Below are positions 1 to 7,393 of a stretch of DNA of 64,000 nucleotides, piece by piece; position 1 is the first letter of the stretch; each line of letters starts with the position of its first letter. The stretch lies in NCBI RefSeq assembly GCF_014267175.1, contig NZ_JACMTR010000002.1:5233501-5297500 (forward strand), given 5' to 3'. A program made the position numbers and the translations under genes. The notes under the pieces were generated by a model. It did not search any database and was not told where the DNA came from. It saw only the letters and a program-made list of their open reading frames with translations. This DNA is from Pseudonocardia sp. C8 (lineage in GTDB: Bacteria > Actinomycetota > Actinomycetes > Mycobacteriales > Pseudonocardiaceae).

Positions 1-75
1 GCCGTCCGCCGGGCCGAGGACGCACCGTGACGGCGGCCGGCGCGCCGGCTCCCCGTGGCCGCGGGTGCGGGGCGG

Positions 76-1473
76 CTACCGGGGTGCACCCGAGCCGGTA
101 GCACGCCCGTGCGGAGGATGGAGGATCGGCAGCTCCACCCGGAACCGGGCGCCGCCCCCGGGACGGTTCGTCAGCTCCAACCTGCCGTTCAGGTCCGACA
201 CGCTGTCGCGCAGCAGGGCCAGCCCGAGATGCCCCTCCGCACGCCGGTCGGGGTGTTCCGTGCTCGGCCCGACACCGTCGTCGTCGAGCTGCAGCGCCAC
301 GGCACCGTCGTCCTGTTCCACGGTCAGCCAGGCGTTGGCCGCCCCGGCATGCTTCATGACGTTCTGCATGGCTTCGCGGGCGGACCGGTAGAGCAACGTG
401 GCGTGCTCCTCGTCCATGTCGTCGACGGCGCAGGTCACGGCGACGTCGACGCCGGTGGCTTGGACCCGGCCGGCCAGTTCCGCGAGCGCGTCGGGCAGCC
501 CGCCGCGGCCGACGCTCGGCGGGTAGATGTCGACCATGAGATTGCGCAGGGTGGCGATCGAGTCACGGACCAGCGACGACGCCGTGGTGATGCCCTGGCG
601 TGCGCGAGCCGCATCGCCCTCGTCCGGCGGGTCCGGCCACGAGCGTTCGAGGGAGGAGAGCAGGTAGCCGACGCCCGTCAGCTGCTGGACGACACCGTCG
701 TGCAGTTCGGCGGCGATCGCGCGACGTTCGCGGTCCGAGGCGAGCATCGCCCGGCGCTGCAGCCGTTCGCGCTCCGCGCCGTGCTCGCCCATGCGCCGGA
801 TCATCGACACCGCGATCGGCATGTTGGCCAGCTGCAGGACGGCCAGGATGACCACCGAAGCGGGCACCAGCACGCTGGTCAGGAAGATCGTGGCCTGCTG
901 GACGCGCGCGTCGCTGGAGTAGATCTCGACGGCGAACCGGCGCCCGTCCGGGGCGGTCAGCGGCGCGTAGGTCTCGACGATGCCCGGCCCGGTCGAGCCG
1001 CCCTGGTCGCTGTCGAGGGTGCTCAGCTCGGCCGAGGCCCGATCGCCGTCGATCGCGGCGCGGACCTCGTCGGGCAGCGGCAGCGTGACTCCGTCCAGCA
1101 CCGGCTCGGTCGACCAGACGATCCTGCCGTCGGCGCCCCAGAGGTTGGCCCGGATCACCGCGCCGTCGTGGGACCGGTCGTACATGCTGCGCGCGAGCGC
1201 CTCCCGTGCGGCACGGTCCCCGGCGACCACTCTCCCGACGGCGGGCTCGAACACACCGCTCGCCAGTGCACGGGCGCTGCGCTCCGCCTCGCCCAACGCG
1301 TCGACACGGGCGAAGACGAACGCCAGGAGGGTGGACACCCCGGCGGTCAGGATCAGCGAGACGACGGCGACGAGGACCATCCGGCGCGCCGCGCGCCGCC
1401 CGAACGCGTCCTGGGCCGGCACGCGGCGCTCGGCCTCATGGGTCTCGCGAAGCTCCGACTCCGATGTCACCAC
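76..1473 (-). CDS. NarX-type sensor histidine kinase
   Basis: Membrane sensor kinase of the HisKA_3 class. Two membrane segments (about residues 32-54 and 196-218) enclose a ~140-residue extracellular sensor with no domain I recognise. The phosphoacceptor helix has ELHDG with His258; the ATPase N box REAMQNVMKHAG lies near 366-377 and the G box GHLGLAL near 414-420. At 465 aa it is typical in length. The start is GTG at 1473. The response regulator gene ends 127 bp upstream in the same direction, so the two probably form one transcription unit and a cognate pair. The signal sensed cannot be read from the sequence; the neighbouring copper and envelope genes suggest redox or envelope stress (inference). 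Confidence 0.9.
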   Translation of the reverse strand: MVTSESELRETHEAERRVPAQDAFGRRAARRMVLVAVVSLILTAGVSTLLAFVFARVDALGEAERSARALASGVFEPAVGRVVAGDRAAREALARSMYDRSHDGAVIRANLWGADGRIVWSTEPVLDGVTLPLPDEVRAAIDGDRASAELSTLDSDQGGSTGPGIVETYAPLTAPDGRRFAVEIYSSDARVQQATIFLTSVLVPASVVILAVLQLANMPIAVSMIRRMGEHGAERERLQRRAMLASDRERRAIAAELHDGVVQQLTGVGYLLSSLERSWPDPPDEGDAARARQGITTASSLVRDSIATLRNLMVDIYPPSVGRGGLPDALAELAGRVQATGVDVAVTCAVDDMDEEHATLLYRSAREAMQNVMKHAGAANAWLTVEQDDGAVALQLDDDGVGPSTEHPDRRAEGHLGLALLRDSVSDLNGRLELTNRPGGGARFRVELPILHPPHGRATGSGAPR

Positions 1474-1600
1474 GGGTATCGATCACAACCAGTGCACGTA
1501 TGAGGGCGCCACTCGGCTCGACGGACCACTTACCGTAGGCCATGTGGCAAACGACCGCAGGCCACTCGCCGGGGGGCGGTACGTCCGTTCAGGCGATGGG

Positions 1601-2290
1601 CTACCGACCGTCGTCGTCCGGGTACGTCGGCGGAGAGGTGTCGTCGATGATGCCCAGACGCTGGGCCTTGACCACGGCCTCGAGCTGGGAGCGGACCCCG
1701 AGCTTCGCGTGCAGCGACTTCACGTAGCCCCGCACGGTGTGCACGCTCAGGTGCAGGACCTTGGCGATCGCGGTGGGGTTCATGCCCAGCCCCAGGTGGG
1801 CGAGGATCTCGCGCTCGCGCTCGGTCAGCTGCGGGATCTTCTCCCCTCCGGCCGGCATCGACACCGGTCCGGCGGTGAACACCGACGGTGCCACGAGCAT
1901 CGCGCCCGCCCGGGCGTCGCGCAGCACGCCGAGCAGCTCCGGCAACGAGCCGTCCTTGGGCGCGAAGGCGCTGGCCCCGACCTGCGCCGCCTTGGTGACC
2001 CAGGTCGGGTCACGATGGGCGGACACGACCACCACGACCGAGTCGGGGCTGACCTGGTGCACCCGGCGGGTGGTCTCCAGCCCGTTCTCCGCGGCCAGCT
2101 GGATGTCCATCACGACCCGGTCGGGCCGGTGCTCGGCCGCCAGGCTGACCGCCGTGCGGGTGTTCGAGGCGGTGCCGACACAGGTGAAGTCGGGCTGGGC
2201 ATCGAGCGCCATCGCCAGCAGGCCGGAGAACACCTGGTGGTCGTCCACGATCAGAACCGTGGCCGGCTCGGTGTTCGGCGGCTGTTCCAT
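1601..2290 (-). CDS. NarL/LuxR-type response regulator
   Basis: Two-component DNA-binding regulator of 229 aa. The receiver has the acidic pair Asp16-Asp17 and phosphoacceptor Asp62 (MDIQL). A C-terminal LuxR helix-turn-helix begins at LTEREREIL (about 155) and runs through VHTVRGYVKSLHAKLGV. I use the ATG at 2290 (MEQPP) rather than an ATG 102 bp further upstream, because the receiver fold starts right after it and GAGGTG lies just before it. The histidine kinase gene follows on the same strand. A stand-alone receiver gene is divergent, 110 bp away; that gap holds a C5/G5 dyad that could be an autoregulatory site. Confidence 0.9.
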   Translation of the reverse strand: MEQPPNTEPATVLIVDDHQVFSGLLAMALDAQPDFTCVGTASNTRTAVSLAAEHRPDRVVMDIQLAAENGLETTRRVHQVSPDSVVVVVSAHRDPTWVTKAAQVGASAFAPKDGSLPELLGVLRDARAGAMLVAPSVFTAGPVSMPAGGEKIPQLTEREREILAHLGLGMNPTAIAKVLHLSVHTVRGYVKSLHAKLGVRSQLEAVVKAQRLGIIDDTSPPTYPDDDGR

Positions 2291-2400
2291 CGACACCTCG
2301 ACACTCCTGTGGTGAATGTTCCGACACACCCGGATATCGGGGGTGCACACCGCCCCCAACGGGGTACCGCTGCGGCGGCGCCGCCGCGACACTGTGCCGC

Positions 2401-2790
2401 ATGATCCGGGTTCTGGTTGTCGACGACAACCGCCTCATCCGCGAGACGGTCGGCGAGCTGCTCGACGCCGAACCCGATGTGCAGGTCGTCGGCAGGTGCG
2501 CGGACGGTGACGAGGTGCTCGACGCCGTACGGGCCGCGCAGCCCGACGTGGTGCTGATGGACCTGTCGATGCCACGCATGGGCGGCGTCGAGGCCACCGA
2601 GCTGCTCAGGGCACACGCACCGCAGGTCCGGGTCGTCGTGCTCACCGCGTCCGTGGACCGGAAGCAGCTCGCTGCGGCGCGCCGCGCCGGCGCGGTCGCC
2701 GAGGTGTCGAAGAACGCCGATCCCGTCGCGGTGATCGACGCGGTGCGGACCGCCGGTGGCCCGGACGTGCCGGACCGGACGCCCGCCTGA
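2401..2790 (+). CDS. stand-alone receiver domain protein
   Basis: A 129-aa CheY-like protein consisting only of a receiver domain. Key residues are visible: acidic pair Asp8-Asp9 (VVDDN), phosphoacceptor Asp54 (MDLSMP), Thr82 (LTAS) and Lys104 (VSKN). No output domain follows. It is divergent from the NarL regulator and precedes the multicopper oxidase operon by 141 bp. Single-domain receivers act as phosphate sinks, phosphorelay steps or protein-protein switches; here it may modulate the adjacent kinase/regulator pair (inference). Confidence 0.85.
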   Translation: MIRVLVVDDNRLIRETVGELLDAEPDVQVVGRCADGDEVLDAVRAAQPDVVLMDLSMPRMGGVEATELLRAHAPQVRVVVLTASVDRKQLAAARRAGAVAEVSKNADPVAVIDAVRTAGGPDVPDRTPA

Positions 2791-2820
2791 CCGCACCACG
2801 GAGTGCCACCGACCCCTCAA

Positions 2821-2868
2821 ACAGGGTGCGCCACGGGCCTCAGCTGGGGCTGAGGTCGACCACCCTGT
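2821..2868. other. nested inverted repeat before the MCO operon
   Basis: Outer arms ACAGGGTG (2821-2828) and CACCCTGT (2861-2868) enclose an inner hairpin CCTCAGC (2838-2844) / GCTGAGG (2849-2855). It lies between the receiver gene stop (2790) and the MCO start (2932). It could be a terminator of the receiver gene without a T run, or an operator/leader structure for the copper operon. It does not obviously match a CsoR-type operator. Confidence 0.5.
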
Positions 2869-2931
2869 CACCCGCACAGTCACACCCAGTCGTCGCGTGT
2901 CGTACGCGGTAACCGGCGTGGGGGAAATGTC

Positions 2932-4533
2932 ATGGGCGATGCGGCCGGGTTCGGGAAGGGACTGTCGCGGCGGGACCTGCTCAAGGTGTCGCTGCTGGGG
3001 GCGGCGGCGTTGACGTTGCCGTTCGAGCGGACCGTCAGCGCCAAGACCGTCTCGGAGATCGCCCCGAGCAAGCTGCCCAGGCCGTTCACGGTGCCGTTCG
3101 CGACGCCTCCGGTGCTGGCACCGGTGCGCAGCACGGGCACCACCGACTACTACGAGATCGTGCAGAAGCCGGGGGTCGCCGAGATCCTGCCCGGCGTCCG
3201 GAGCCCGATCTTCGGCTACAACGGCATCGCCCCCGGCCCGACGATCAAGGTCGCGCAGGGCCGCGAGACCGTGGTTCGCCAGATCAACGCGCTGCCCGGA
3301 CGGCACCCGAAGCTGCGGTACGAGCCGTGGACCTCGACGCACCTGCACGGGTCGGCGTCGTTGCCCGAGTTCGACGGTTACGCCAGCGACATCACGCGCC
3401 CGGGCCAGTACAAGGACTACCGCTACCCGAACACCCAGCCGGCGCGCACGCTCTGGTACCACGACCACGGCCTCCACCACACCGGCGAGAACGTGTACAT
3501 GGGACTGGCCGGGCTCTACCTGTTGACCGACCCCGTCGAGCAGGCGCTGCCGTTGCCGACCGGTCGCTACGACGTGCCGCTGGTGCTGCAGGACAAGATC
3601 TTCGCCCGGGACGGGTCGTTCCTCTGGGACGACAACGGCCACTCCGGACTGTGGGGGGACGTCATCCTCGTCAACGGGCGGCCGTGGCCGGTGATGAAGG
3701 TGGAGCGGCGCAAGTACCGGTTCCGGGTGCTCAACGGATCGGTGGCGCGCGGGTTCCGCTACCGGCTGAGTACCGGCGACCCGATCACGGTGATCGGCTG
3801 CGACGGCGGCCTGATGACCGCCCCGCAGCAGGTCTCGGAGCTGCGGCACGGCATGGCCGAACGCTACGAGATCGTCATCGACTTCGCGAAGTACCGGGTC
3901 GGGCAGCGGGTGGTCCTGCAGAACCTCGGTGTGCCGAACTCGCGCGACTACGACACCACCCGCAACATCATGGCGTTCGACGTCGCCTCCGAGGCCACCG
4001 ACACCTCGAACAACACCGTCCCCCCGGTCCTGAACCCCGGGGCGGTCGCGATGGACCTCACCCCCGCCATGTCGAAGCGGACCCGGCGCCTCGTGGTGTC
4101 CCGCACCGGCGGCGAGTGGGTGATCAACGACATGACCTGGGAGAGCGTCGTGAGGTCACGGTACGAGGCGGTGGTCGCCGACCCCGGCCCGGGCGACGTG
4201 GAGATCTGGGAGATCGTCAATGCGTCCGGGGGCTGGTTCCACCCCGTGCACGTGCACCTCGTCGACTTCAAGATCCTCGACCGGAACGGGAGGCCGCCCC
4301 GGCCGGAGGAACGCGGGCCGAAGGACACCGTCTACGTCGGTGAGAACGAGACCGTGCGGATCATCATGCGGTTCGAGCACCAGGTCGGCCGCTACATGGT
4401 CCACTGCCACAACCTCCCGCACGAGGACCACGACATGATGACCCAGTTCCGGGTCGGTCCCCCCGGCGCCGGGCACGACCCGATCACGACCGCTCCGGCA
4501 CTGCCCTACACCAGCTCGACGGCAGCGCTGTGA
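2932..4533 (+). CDS. Tat-exported multicopper oxidase
   Basis: Three-cupredoxin multicopper oxidase (533 aa) of the CotA / bilirubin oxidase / phenoxazinone synthase type; it oxidises phenolic or metal substrates with O2 outside the membrane. A twin-arginine signal (SRRDLLKVSLLGAAALTLP) sits at residues 10-28. Copper-ligand motifs are all present: HLHGS (~136), WYHDHGLHHT (~174), HPVHVH (~436) and the terminal HCHNLPHEDHDMM (~490) with the axial Met. The start ATG has GGGGGAAAT upstream. It is first gene of a tight operon with a membrane protein, signal peptidase I, CopD and CopC, which suggests copper loading or tolerance is linked to its maturation. The substrate is not determinable. Confidence 0.93.
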   Translation: MGDAAGFGKGLSRRDLLKVSLLGAAALTLPFERTVSAKTVSEIAPSKLPRPFTVPFATPPVLAPVRSTGTTDYYEIVQKPGVAEILPGVRSPIFGYNGIAPGPTIKVAQGRETVVRQINALPGRHPKLRYEPWTSTHLHGSASLPEFDGYASDITRPGQYKDYRYPNTQPARTLWYHDHGLHHTGENVYMGLAGLYLLTDPVEQALPLPTGRYDVPLVLQDKIFARDGSFLWDDNGHSGLWGDVILVNGRPWPVMKVERRKYRFRVLNGSVARGFRYRLSTGDPITVIGCDGGLMTAPQQVSELRHGMAERYEIVIDFAKYRVGQRVVLQNLGVPNSRDYDTTRNIMAFDVASEATDTSNNTVPPVLNPGAVAMDLTPAMSKRTRRLVVSRTGGEWVINDMTWESVVRSRYEAVVADPGPGDVEIWEIVNASGGWFHPVHVHLVDFKILDRNGRPPRPEERGPKDTVYVGENETVRIIMRFEHQVGRYMVHCHNLPHEDHDMMTQFRVGPPGAGHDPITTAPALPYTSSTAAL

Positions 4534-5006
4534 ACGTCCCGGTGACCGGTGCCGCCGCACCGGGGGCGGTGATCCGGACCGCACGGGCCGGCGCTGCCGC
4601 CACGGTCCTGGCCGGGGCACTGCATCTCGTGGCCGGTGCCCTCCACGCGCACCACGGTCCGCTGGTCGGGGTGTTCTTCCTCGCCGTCGGCGGGGTGCAG
4701 ATCTGGTTCGGCCTGGCGGCCCGCCGCGGCGTCGGTGAGCGCGTCGCCACGGCCGGGATCGCGGCCACCGTGGGCCTGGTGGTCCTGTACCTGGTCAGTC
4801 GCACGGTGACGCTGCCGATCGGGGCGCACGCCGACCGCCCCGAGGACGGTGACCTGCTCGGGTTCACCGTGGTCGTCGCCGAGCTCGCCATGATCGTCAC
4901 CCTGGCGGCGCCGCTGGGGCCGCGGTGGCGGGCCCGGGCGCTGAACGGGGTACTCGCGGCCGGGGCGGGGGTGTGGACGCTGTGGGCGACCGGGCTGCTC
5001 GGCTGA
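4530..5006 (+). CDS. small integral membrane protein in MCO operon
   Basis: 158-aa hydrophobic protein with about four predicted membrane helices (around residues 18-40, 42-62, 68-92 and 108-155). It starts at GTG 4530, overlapping the MCO stop by 4 bp (GTGA), so it is translationally coupled. I do not recognise a family; a His-bearing stretch LHAHHGPL lies near residue 37 between helices. Its place between a multicopper oxidase and CopC/CopD suggests a role in membrane copper handling or electron transfer (inference only). Confidence 0.75.
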   Translation: MNVPVTGAAAPGAVIRTARAGAAATVLAGALHLVAGALHAHHGPLVGVFFLAVGGVQIWFGLAARRGVGERVATAGIAATVGLVVLYLVSRTVTLPIGAHADRPEDGDLLGFTVVVAELAMIVTLAAPLGPRWRARALNGVLAAGAGVWTLWATGLLG

Positions 5007-5521
5007 GGGCGGCCGCCGGGACCGCGGCCCGGTTGCGTGTCCGCGCCCCGGGGGTCGTCACGGTCGTGGTGATCCTGGGCGTGCTCGGCGTCCACCTCCT
5101 GCCGTTCGAGGTGGTGCGGGTGCCCACGGCGAGCATGGCCCCGACCCTCCGGCCAGGCGATCACGTGCTGCTCGACCGGCGCTCCGTGCCGGTCGAGCGC
5201 GGTCAGCTCGTTGTGCTGCCCGACGTCGAGGACCTCGACAGCCTCATGGTCAAACGCGTCGTCGCGATCGGTGGCGACACCGTCGAGTTCGACGACGGGT
5301 TCCTGGTGGTCAACGGCATCCGGCCGGCCGAGCCCTACGCCGAGGGAGGGCGGGTCCCCGGGGTGTACTTCGCCCCGGTGACGGTGCCCGCCGGAGCCGT
5401 GTACCTGCTGGGTGACGACCGGGGCGACTCGGTCGACTCCCGCACGTTCGGACCGCTGCCGGCCGACCGGGTCGTCGGCCGTGTCACGTTCCGGGTCTTC
5501 CCGCGGCCCGGTGCGCCGTGA
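4982..5521 (+). CDS. lepB: signal peptidase I (S26 family)
   Basis: Type I signal peptidase that removes signal peptides at the outer face of the membrane. One N-terminal membrane segment (VVTVVVILGVLGVHLL) is followed by the catalytic Ser in PTASMAPTL, the catalytic Lys in VKRVVAIGGD, and the conserved box LLGDDRGDSVDSRTFG. The start is uncertain: an ATG at 4925 overlaps the upstream gene by 82 bp, GTGs lie at 4973 and 4982, and a TTG at 5033; I chose GTG 4982. It overlaps the copD start by 4 bp. A signal peptidase inside a copper/oxidase operon suggests processing of the operon's own exported proteins; it may be an extra, dedicated paralogue. Confidence 0.85.
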   Translation: MGDRAARLRAAAGTAARLRVRAPGVVTVVVILGVLGVHLLPFEVVRVPTASMAPTLRPGDHVLLDRRSVPVERGQLVVLPDVEDLDSLMVKRVVAIGGDTVEFDDGFLVVNGIRPAEPYAEGGRVPGVYFAPVTVPAGAVYLLGDDRGDSVDSRTFGPLPADRVVGRVTFRVFPRPGAP

Positions 5522-6567
5522 CCGCGCGCCCGTGCACCGCGATCGCCCCGCACCGCGGACGGACGTGGCACGGTGTCGGCCTGGTCGCCGCCGTCCTCGC
5601 CGGGGCCGGGGTGGTCGGCGCGGTGGCCGCCACCGCCGGCACCGCGGACCCCCCGGTACCCGGGATCGCCCCGGTCGCGTCCGTGGTCACGTTCGGTCTC
5701 CCGGTCCTGCGGGCGCTGGCCGGCGTCGCCGCGGTGATCACCGTCGGCCTGTCGCTGCTGCCCGTGCTGGTCCGGGAATCCGGCAGCACGACCGTACCGG
5801 AGGGTGCGGCGATCGCGCGACGGACCCGGACGGGTGCGCTGGTCGCCGCGGTGGCGTGGTCGGTGTCGGCTGTCGCTTCGACGGGGTTGCAGGCCGCCGA
5901 GCTCGACCCCACCGTGCCGCTCACCGCCGGCGCGGTGGCCGATCTCGTCCAGCGGTCCGGCACCGGGCAAGGGCTGCTGGTCACCGCGGGTGCGGCGCTG
6001 GGCTGCGCGTCGCTCGCCGCGTACGGACTCCGCCGTGGCCGTGCCCTTCCGCCGGAACCGCAGCTCGGGCTGGCGCTCGTCGGGGTGCTTCCGGGCCCGG
6101 CGTTCGGCCACGCGTCGTCCACGGTGTCGTCAAGTGCCCACGCGGTGATGCTCCTGGCCACCGAGATCCACGTGCTGGCCGCGACGGCGTGGGTCGGCGG
6201 CCTCGCCGCTCTGGTCGCGTTCGCCGCGCGGCGACACGGGCTGCTGGCCGTGGCGTTGCCCCGGTTCTCCCGGTTGGCCGGGCTCTGCCTGGCCGGAGTC
6301 GCGGTCAGCGGCGTCGTCGCCGGCGCCCTGGGACTCGGCACCGCATCACCGTCCGCACTGCTGTCCACGACCTACGGCGGGCTGATCCTGGCCAAGATCG
6401 GGGTGACGGCCGCCGTCGCCGTGATCGGGGCCCACATGCGCAGGCGGCTGGTGCGCCGGGCACTCCAGGGCCGTCCCGAGCGGTTCGCCGCCTGGGCCAC
6501 GGCCGAACTCGCCCTCATGGGGGTCGCGTTCGGGATCGCCGTCGTCCTCGGTCACTCCGGCGGGTGA
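5518..6567 (+). CDS. copD: CopD-family copper resistance membrane protein
   Basis: 349-aa polytopic membrane protein with about eight to nine hydrophobic helices. It resembles the CopD / YcnJ C-terminal family that works with CopC in copper uptake or homeostasis. Visible landmarks are a conserved-looking segment with HVLAATAWVGGLAAL (~220) and FSRLAGLCLAGVAVSG (~246), both typical of CopD domains. The start is GTG 5518, overlapping the signal peptidase stop (GTGA). copC follows 43 bp downstream, giving the classical C/D pair in reverse order. It probably moves copper across the membrane toward or from the multicopper oxidase. Confidence 0.85.
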   Translation: MTARPCTAIAPHRGRTWHGVGLVAAVLAGAGVVGAVAATAGTADPPVPGIAPVASVVTFGLPVLRALAGVAAVITVGLSLLPVLVRESGSTTVPEGAAIARRTRTGALVAAVAWSVSAVASTGLQAAELDPTVPLTAGAVADLVQRSGTGQGLLVTAGAALGCASLAAYGLRRGRALPPEPQLGLALVGVLPGPAFGHASSTVSSSAHAVMLLATEIHVLAATAWVGGLAALVAFAARRHGLLAVALPRFSRLAGLCLAGVAVSGVVAGALGLGTASPSALLSTTYGGLILAKIGVTAAVAVIGAHMRRRLVRRALQGRPERFAAWATAELALMGVAFGIAVVLGHSGG

Positions 6568-6610
6568 CCGTCCGCCCCTTGCCGTCTGCCGCGTCCCGAG
6601 AGGACCTCCG

Positions 6611-7240
6611 ATGTCCACATCCCTTCGCTCACGTCCATGCCTGCGAGCGCTGGCCGTCACGACCGCGCTCGTCGCGGCCCTGCTGGCCGGCCTGCTCGGC
6701 GCCGGTCCCGCGCAGGCCCACGAGGATCTCGTCGCCAGCGATCCGCCCGACGGTTCGTCGGTGACCGCCGCGCCCACGGAGATCCGCCTGACGTTCTCCG
6801 GGGCCGTGCGCCCGGGTACGAGCACGGTCGCGGTCACCGGGCCCGGCGGGCGCCGCTGGGAGGCCGGGGCCGCGAGCACGGCGGGCGACACCGTGACCGT
6901 CCCGCTCCGGCGACTCGCGGAGGCCGGGACCTACACGGTCGGATATCGCGTGGTGTCCGGGGACGGCCACCCGGTCACCGGCAGTACCACGTTCATCCTG
7001 GACGTCGCCCCGCAGGAAGCGCCCTCGACGACGCCGTTCCCGCTGCCCGCACCGGATTCCGCAGCAGCGACGGTCCCGCCGAGCCCCACGACCGCGCATG
7101 AGCCCACCGCGACACCGGCCACCGGGCCGGCCCGGACGGCCGCCGCCGACGCCGCCGCCGTGCCGGCATGGATGTTCTTCGCACTCGCGGCGGTCGTCAC
7201 GCTGGCGGCCACGACGACGCTCGCCCGGCGCCGCCGCTGA
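6611..7240 (+). CDS. copC: CopC-domain copper-binding protein
   Basis: 209-aa exported copper-binding protein. A Sec signal peptide (residues 1-36) ends at AQA, leaving His as the first mature residue (HEDLVASDPPDG), the usual Cu(II) ligand of CopC. A second ligand motif GDGHPVTG lies near 118. The Ig-like CopC domain (to ~135) is followed by a Pro/Thr linker and a C-terminal membrane helix (AWMFFALAAVVTLAATTTL) with an RRRR end, so the protein is tethered to the outer face. AGAGGACCTCC precedes the start. It is the last gene of the MCO-copD-copC operon, with a hairpin directly at its stop. Confidence 0.9.
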   Translation: MSTSLRSRPCLRALAVTTALVAALLAGLLGAGPAQAHEDLVASDPPDGSSVTAAPTEIRLTFSGAVRPGTSTVAVTGPGGRRWEAGAASTAGDTVTVPLRRLAEAGTYTVGYRVVSGDGHPVTGSTTFILDVAPQEAPSTTPFPLPAPDSAAATVPPSPTTAHEPTATPATGPARTAAADAAAVPAWMFFALAAVVTLAATTTLARRRR

Positions 7241-7258
7241 CCCCCGGTTTTCGGGGGT
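7240..7258 (+). terminator. hairpin at the copC stop
   Basis: CCCCCG (7241-7246) pairs with CGGGGG (7252-7257), extended by an A-T pair, with loop GTTTT. It begins at the last base of the copC stop codon and is the likely end of the copper operon. It is also one of the C5/G5 dyads repeated upstream of exported-protein genes in this region, here 136 bp before the peroxidase start, so a regulatory role is an alternative. Confidence 0.6.
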
Positions 7259-7393
7259 GGGTTCCGACCCATGTCGGTCTGCTGGCCGGCGGTACGAACG
7301 GGCAGGCTCGGGCCGACGCCCGGACGACCGTCCGGTGGCGACCATCCGGACCGGCCACGAACCCGCGCCCGGGGACACGACGGGGACGACGGC

